From Fidelibacterota bacterium UBA6817 (GTDB lineage: Bacteria; Fidelibacterota; Fidelibacteria; Fidelibacterales; Fidelibacteraceae), in assembly GCA_002452555.1 (NCBI GenBank), contig DKER01000098.1, positions 1 through 17,895 on the forward strand: 17,895 nucleotides of DNA. Reading direction: 5' to 3'. Each line of letters starts with the position of its first letter. Position 1 is the stretch's first letter. Shown in pieces: positions 14,728-17,895 of the stretch. The notes under the pieces are model-generated. The model was not told the origin of the DNA. It saw only the letters and a program-made list of their open reading frames with translations, and did no database searches. The position numbers and the translations under genes were made by a program.

Positions 14728-15327
14728 ATGGATAAAATCGGAATATTGAAATATCCCGGAGCCAGCGGAGATCATGACCTGTATTGGGCTGTTCGTACGT
14801 GCTGTGAACAGAAACCGGTAATTTTGGAAAGCGGCAACTGGAATCCTGCTGAAATCAATGCTTTGCTGATACCGGGCGGACTTTTTGCCGAGGGTTATTC
14901 CGATGTTAAAGATCTTCATCTTGTATCTCACCTGATCCGTAATAATAAACCGGTTTTAACCCTTGCCGAAGGTTTTTATTTCATAAAAAAATCTCTGAAT
15001 TTAAAATCTGAACTCGTTACTTATGCAGATCGTCCGGTTTCTGTGACAGATGAATTGTTTCAAATCAATAATAATCACCTATGGCTGTCAGAATTTTTAC
15101 CTGATGAAAGGGTTCACTGGCCTTCTTCGTATAGATTTCATTCATTTTCTCCTGATGAAAACATAAATTCACTCATCACATCCGTTCAAAATGGACGGAC
15201 AGTTGGAATTGGCATAAATGATACACATGTTGTCTCTCTGCTTATCCATCCCGAAAGAGCCGTGGATGACATAACCGGAGACACGACAGGTGCAAAAATA
15301 TTCAATGTTTTAAGGAAGGATCTATGA
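14728..15327 (+). CDS. PurQ-like class I glutamine amidotransferase domain protein lacking the nucleophile
   Basis: This 199-residue protein resembles PurQ, the glutaminase subunit of FGAM synthetase. Shared features are the opening IGILKYPGASGDHDLYWAV, NALLIPGGLFAEGY, and the closing HPERA then TGAKIFNVL, which parallels PurQ's HPERA-x(n)-D-G-x-x-x-F. The nucleophile region, normally L-G-I-C-N-G-F-Q, reads L-T-L-A-E-G-F-Y, so the catalytic cysteine is Ala80 and the next residue is Glu. His174 and Glu176 of the triad remain. It cannot hydrolyse glutamine by the usual mechanism. It may be a regulatory or scaffold paralogue, or use ammonia. No other purine gene is nearby. It has its own ribosome-binding site (AAAGG) 34 bases after the protease gene, and overlaps the next gene by ATGA. 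Confidence 0.8.
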   Translation: MDKIGILKYPGASGDHDLYWAVRTCCEQKPVILESGNWNPAEINALLIPGGLFAEGYSDVKDLHLVSHLIRNNKPVLTLAEGFYFIKKSLNLKSELVTYADRPVSVTDELFQINNNHLWLSEFLPDERVHWPSSYRFHSFSPDENINSLITSVQNGRTVGIGINDTHVVSLLIHPERAVDDITGDTTGAKIFNVLRKDL

Positions 15328-15593
15328 GGCAAAAATTTTCTGTTGGACGTGCTTTGGGAATTGTTCTTCTGGGGGCGATTATTGGCGGTATACTGGGTGA
15401 ACTGTTTGGGATGGTTCTCCCGGAGAGCGTTGTTCGCGAATTTCTATTGAAAAAATATGAACTGGGCTTTACCCAGCCTTTCGCATTTGACCTGAGTATT
15501 ATCACTCTCAGTTTTTCTGTCATGTTCCGTATGAATGTGGTCAGTCTGCTGGGAATTGTCTTTGGATTTTATATTCTAAAATATACACGATAA
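15324..15593 (+). CDS. DUF4321 family membrane protein
   Basis: This small protein of 89 residues has an N-terminal transmembrane helix rich in Gly and Ile (about 9-31, GIVLLGAIIGGILGELFGM), a polar middle, and a second helix near the C-terminus (about 70-87). The pattern FAFDLSIITLSFSVMFRMNVVSLLGI matches the DUF4321 family, whose function is not known. It overlaps the PurQ-like gene by ATGA and precedes tatA by 15 bases, so the three are probably co-transcribed. Identification is by family pattern and size; there are no catalytic motifs. Confidence 0.8.
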   Translation: MRQKFSVGRALGIVLLGAIIGGILGELFGMVLPESVVREFLLKKYELGFTQPFAFDLSIITLSFSVMFRMNVVSLLGIVFGFYILKYTR

Positions 15594-15608
15594 AAAAGCG
15601 AGGTAAAT

Positions 15609-15827
15609 ATGAATCTTGGACCCTGGGAACTGATTATTATACTGGTTATCATTCTTTTAATATTTGGACCCAAAAAATTGCCGGAATTGGCAAAAGGTCT
15701 TGGAAAAGGTCTCCGTGAGTTTAAAAAAGCGGCCAATGAAGTAAAAGACGAACTGGAAAATGCCGAGTCTGAGTTTGAGACTGAGAGTAAGACTGAGAAT
15801 AAGACTGAGAATAAGACTGAGAAATAA
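15609..15827 (+). CDS. tatA: Twin-arginine translocase subunit TatA/TatE type
   Basis: This 72-residue protein has the TatA layout: a short N-terminus MNLGPWELIIIL, one transmembrane helix (about 6-20), the hinge FGPKKLPEL, and an amphipathic helix AKGLGKGLREFKKAANE. TatA multimers form the pore that exports folded twin-arginine proteins. The tail from about residue 55 is a tandem T-E-N-K repeat and ends at a TAA that appears to arise from one extra A in the repeat. Deleting that A, and one more in the later A8 run, extends an acidic Lys/Glu/Thr tail to a stop at 15884-15886. Because TatA tails are variable, the protein is probably functional. tatC is not in the window. Confidence 0.93.
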   Translation: MNLGPWELIIILVIILLIFGPKKLPELAKGLGKGLREFKKAANEVKDELENAESEFETESKTENKTENKTEK

Positions 15828-15852
15828 GACTGAGATTGAGACTGAGAACGAA
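15773..15852 (+). repeat. 12-base tandem repeat (ACTGAGAATAAG) in and beyond the tatA 3' end
   Basis: Imperfect copies of ACTGAGAATAAG run through the last codons of tatA and continue past its stop as ACTGAGATTGAG-like units. In the tatA frame they encode T-E-N-K. The fourth unit reads GAGAAATAAG instead of GAGAATAAG, one A longer, which creates the tatA stop at 15825-15827. Further on, an A8 run at 15855-15862 again breaks the frame that would otherwise read on to 15886. Slippage in such repeats is a plausible cause, and a sequencing error is an alternative. Confidence 0.85.
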
Positions 15853-15939
15853 ACAAAAAAAAGAGACCGAGTCCAAAAAAGCGTGAAAAATCAGTTATCA
15901 TTGGTTATGAGTCTGACTTAATAGGATTGGATCGTTTTT

Positions 15940-17301
15940 ATGACAAAAAATATCAACGATAAAATTGATTCTTTAGTTGATCGTATTCTTGCATCGGATA
16001 ATCCGGTTTTTATCACCTTAGATAAAAACTGGCTCCATAAACACATTGGGGAACAGATAAAAATTCAGGGTCCCTTGAGCGGAAAGATAATAGCCGTCAA
16101 AGATAATATCAATGTGAAAGGGTTGCCCACGACGTGCGGAAGCAGGATACTGCAGTCTTACAAGTCTCTGTATGATGCAACCGTCATCAAAAAGATCAAA
16201 GCAGCCGGCGGGATTATTCTCGGAAAAACCAACATGGATGAATTTGCAATGGGATCATCCAATGAATATTCGGCGTATGGACCTGTAAAAAATCCGGTTG
16301 ATCCGGAACGGGTACCCGGAGGTTCCAGCGGCGGTTCGGCTGCGGCTGTCGCTTCCGGTTTTGTCGATTATGCCCTTGGCTCGGATACAGGCGGATCCAT
16401 TCGCCAACCGGCCGCTTTCACAGGAACTGTTGGTCTGAAGCCGACATACGGACGCGTGTCCCGATACGGTTTGACTGCTTTTGCTTCCTCATTCGACCAG
16501 ATTGGTCCCATTACCCGAACTGTGCGCCAATCTGCAGAGTTGTTAAATATCATCGCCGGTGAAGACCCGAAGGATTCAACCTCTGCCCGCCTTCCGGTTA
16601 ATGAGTATACGCAGTATCTTGACGGCAGTGTTAAAGGGCTGAAAATCGGTATTCCCCGTCACCTCCTTGAAAAGGGAGTGGATGATGCTGTTCTCTCATC
16701 ATTTGATGAAACGGTTGATTTATTAAAGAAACAGGGTGTTATCATACAGGATATTCATCTTCAGTATGCTGATTACGCCATTGCGGTATACTATATACTT
16801 GCCACTGCAGAAGCATCCAGCAATCTAGCTCGTTATGATGGCATACGGTACGGACAGAATCAGAAGAATAAAATTGATGACCTTTTCTCTTACTACGCCG
16901 AAAACCGGTCTGAAGGTTTGGGTGATGAAGTAAAAAGAAGAATTATGCTGGGGACCTATGTCTTATCTTCAGGATACTATGATGCCTATTATGCAAAAGC
17001 CCAAAAAGTCCGGACCCTGATTGCCCGGGAGTATAATGAACTGTTGAAAGATTTGGATGCAATAATGATTCCCACAACGCCAACAACAGCATTCAAACGG
17101 GGTGAAAATGTCAATGATCCGTTAAAAATGTATTTAAACGATGTTTTTACCGTGTCTGTAAATATTGCTGGTCTTCCTGCAATCAGCATACCGGTTCGCC
17201 CTGATGCAATGGGCTTGCCGGTTGGCTGTCAGCTTATCGGTAAAGCATATGAAGAAGGAACTATTCTAAGCTTAGTTCATTCTATTGAAATGTCGGATTG
17301 A
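15940..17301 (+). CDS. gatA: Asp/Glu-tRNA amidotransferase subunit A
   Basis: This 453-residue amidase releases ammonia from glutamine so that GatB can amidate misacylated Glu-tRNA(Gln) or Asp-tRNA(Asn). The Ser-cisSer-Lys triad is present with canonical spacing: Lys54 (IAVKDNI), Ser129 (PGGSSGGS) and Ser153 (SDTGGSIRQPAA). The GatA-specific ATAEASSNLARYDGIRYG and GTYVLSSGYYDAYYAKAQKVR distinguish it from other amidases. The N-terminus is about 25 residues shorter than in S. aureus GatA (triad Lys at 79 there). An in-frame stop at 15922-15924 prevents a longer start, so the first helix is genuinely reduced. The ribosome-binding site is weak (AGGA, 13 bases upstream). gatB and gatC are not intact in this window; a gatB-like relic lies at 560-985. 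Confidence 0.95.
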   Translation: MTKNINDKIDSLVDRILASDNPVFITLDKNWLHKHIGEQIKIQGPLSGKIIAVKDNINVKGLPTTCGSRILQSYKSLYDATVIKKIKAAGGIILGKTNMDEFAMGSSNEYSAYGPVKNPVDPERVPGGSSGGSAAAVASGFVDYALGSDTGGSIRQPAAFTGTVGLKPTYGRVSRYGLTAFASSFDQIGPITRTVRQSAELLNIIAGEDPKDSTSARLPVNEYTQYLDGSVKGLKIGIPRHLLEKGVDDAVLSSFDETVDLLKKQGVIIQDIHLQYADYAIAVYYILATAEASSNLARYDGIRYGQNQKNKIDDLFSYYAENRSEGLGDEVKRRIMLGTYVLSSGYYDAYYAKAQKVRTLIAREYNELLKDLDAIMIPTTPTTAFKRGENVNDPLKMYLNDVFTVSVNIAGLPAISIPVRPDAMGLPVGCQLIGKAYEEGTILSLVHSIEMSD

Positions 17302-17333
17302 TGGTTTGTTGAAAACAAGTGAACAAAGACAAG

Positions 17334-17350
17334 TATCCTCCGGGAGGATA
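17334..17350. repeat. Perfect 17-base palindrome between gatA and batA
   Basis: TATCCTCC-G-GGAGGATA is a perfect 8-base inverted repeat around a single central G. No U-rich run follows, so it is a poor intrinsic terminator. It could be an operator or a hairpin in the transcript. It lies 31 bases before the batA start. The 9-mer ATGGTTTGT occurs at 17301-17309 and again at 17349-17357, the second copy overlapping the palindrome's end. Confidence 0.6.
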
Positions 17351-17381
17351 TGGTTTGTAACAAAACAGTCTCAGGTTGAAT

Positions 17382-17895
17382 ATGTACAGGTTTCATAATC
17401 CGGGATTTCTTTTTCTCATTCTGCTCCTGATTCCATTTTTTCTCTATGAAATACGCCGGCTTCATAAAGGCAGCAAGAATATACGCATTGGGACTTTGAA
17501 GCCCCTTATTCCAATTACGCCCAAATATCATCATAAAGTCATTATCCCCCTTATTCTGAAATATATTGCACTGATTTTTATTATTATTGCTCTGGCAAGG
17601 CCCCAGAAAGGCAATGTGTCCAGAGAACTGACTCAAAGCGGCATTGATATAATGATCGCCCTTGATATTTCCGGTTCCATGAGAGCCGTTGATTTCCAGC
17701 CTAACCGGCTTGAAGCTGCCAAACAAGTGTCTGCTGATTTTGTCCGGGGCAGACAAACAGATCGTATCGGATTGGTTGTTTTTGCGTCAGAAGCATTTCT
17801 GCAATGTCCGCTGACGATCGATTATGATGTTCTGACAGGTATCATTGGGGATGTCCAGATCATACCTGAGCAATTGGACGGAACAGCGATCGGAT
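17382..17895 (+). CDS. batA: BatA-like von Willebrand factor A domain membrane protein (partial, runs off the right edge)
   Basis: The open frame starts at ATG 17382 (AGG about six bases before) and continues to the window end, giving 171 residues. Two transmembrane helices are seen (about 7-22 and 54-72), then a VWA domain. The MIDAS metal site is present: Asp95, Ser97 and Ser99 (LDISGSM), with Thr168 in LDGTAIG. NRLEAAKQVSADFV and DRIGLVVFASEAFLQCPLT are typical of BatA-type proteins. Bat proteins are linked to MoxR AAA+ ATPases and to stress or aerotolerance phenotypes in Bacteroides and Leptospira. No moxR or DUF58 gene lies upstream here; gatA precedes it, so the locus may start at batA. 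BatB and other partners would be expected just beyond the window if the usual cluster holds. Confidence 0.88.
   Translation, partial: MYRFHNPGFLFLILLLIPFFLYEIRRLHKGSKNIRIGTLKPLIPITPKYHHKVIIPLILKYIALIFIIIALARPQKGNVSRELTQSGIDIMIALDISGSMRAVDFQPNRLEAAKQVSADFVRGRQTDRIGLVVFASEAFLQCPLTIDYDVLTGIIGDVQIIPEQLDGTAIG

Noticed and set aside
15773..15852. Possible CRISPR-like or satellite repeat
   Set aside because: The unit is only 12 bases, contiguous without spacers, and encodes T-E-N-K in the tatA frame, so it is a coding tandem repeat.
17334..17350. Intrinsic terminator after gatA
   Set aside because: The stem is perfect but the centre leaves only a minimal loop and no T-rich run follows, so the terminator reading is weak.
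17277..17756. 159-codon open frame on the minus strand at the gatA-batA junction
   Set aside because: It is antisense to the clear BatA VWA coding region and to the intergenic gap, and its translation has no family features.

Overview
The window is almost wholly a densely packed, single-strand (+) housekeeping region of a Gram-negative-type bacterium of moderate GC. Several features point to the FCB side of the tree: an omega subunit with a long acidic tail, a CoaBC that lacks the usual lid cysteine, a BatA-type von Willebrand protein, a DUF4321 protein and a DUF5683-like envelope protein. Lnt, TatA and a periplasmic HtrA protease imply a lipoprotein-bearing envelope. GatA implies indirect synthesis of Gln-tRNA and/or Asn-tRNA. 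A Neomarinimicrobiota- or Calditrichota-like lineage is my best guess, but the sequence alone does not prove it.

Positions 1-1035 are loosely packed: an unrecognised stretch, a small DUF427 protein, a decayed stretch that reads like a gatB relic in shifting frames, and then an AhpD-like peroxidase-related protein (1036-1596). From 1700 to 15827 genes run head to tail with many ATGA or TGATG overlaps. The order is yicC, gmk, rpoZ, coaBC, family-4 uracil-DNA glycosylase, dnaB, bifunctional rel, HU/IHF-like, ruvX, lnt, two envelope proteins of unknown role, an EcfT-like membrane protein, truA, an HtrA/Deg protease, a PurQ-like protein without its nucleophile, a DUF4321 protein and tatA. gatA follows at 15940, and a batA-like gene runs off the right edge.

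Functionally the block mixes nucleotide and cofactor supply (gmk, coaBC), transcription and RNA metabolism (rpoZ, yicC, truA), replication and repair (dnaB, the glycosylase, HU, ruvX), the stringent response (rel), envelope biogenesis (lnt, htrA, tatA, batA) and translation fidelity (gatA). yicC-gmk-rpoZ-coaBC is a widely conserved core order, and ecfT next to truA recalls the Firmicutes ecfA1-ecfA2-ecfT-truA cluster without its ATPases.

I found no defence system, CRISPR array, insertion sequence, prophage, tRNA or rRNA. The most unusual items are the PurQ homologue with Cys replaced by Ala, the solitary EcfT-like protein, the repeat-bearing tatA 3' end that looks frameshifted, the gatB-like relic, and a perfect palindrome between gatA and batA.
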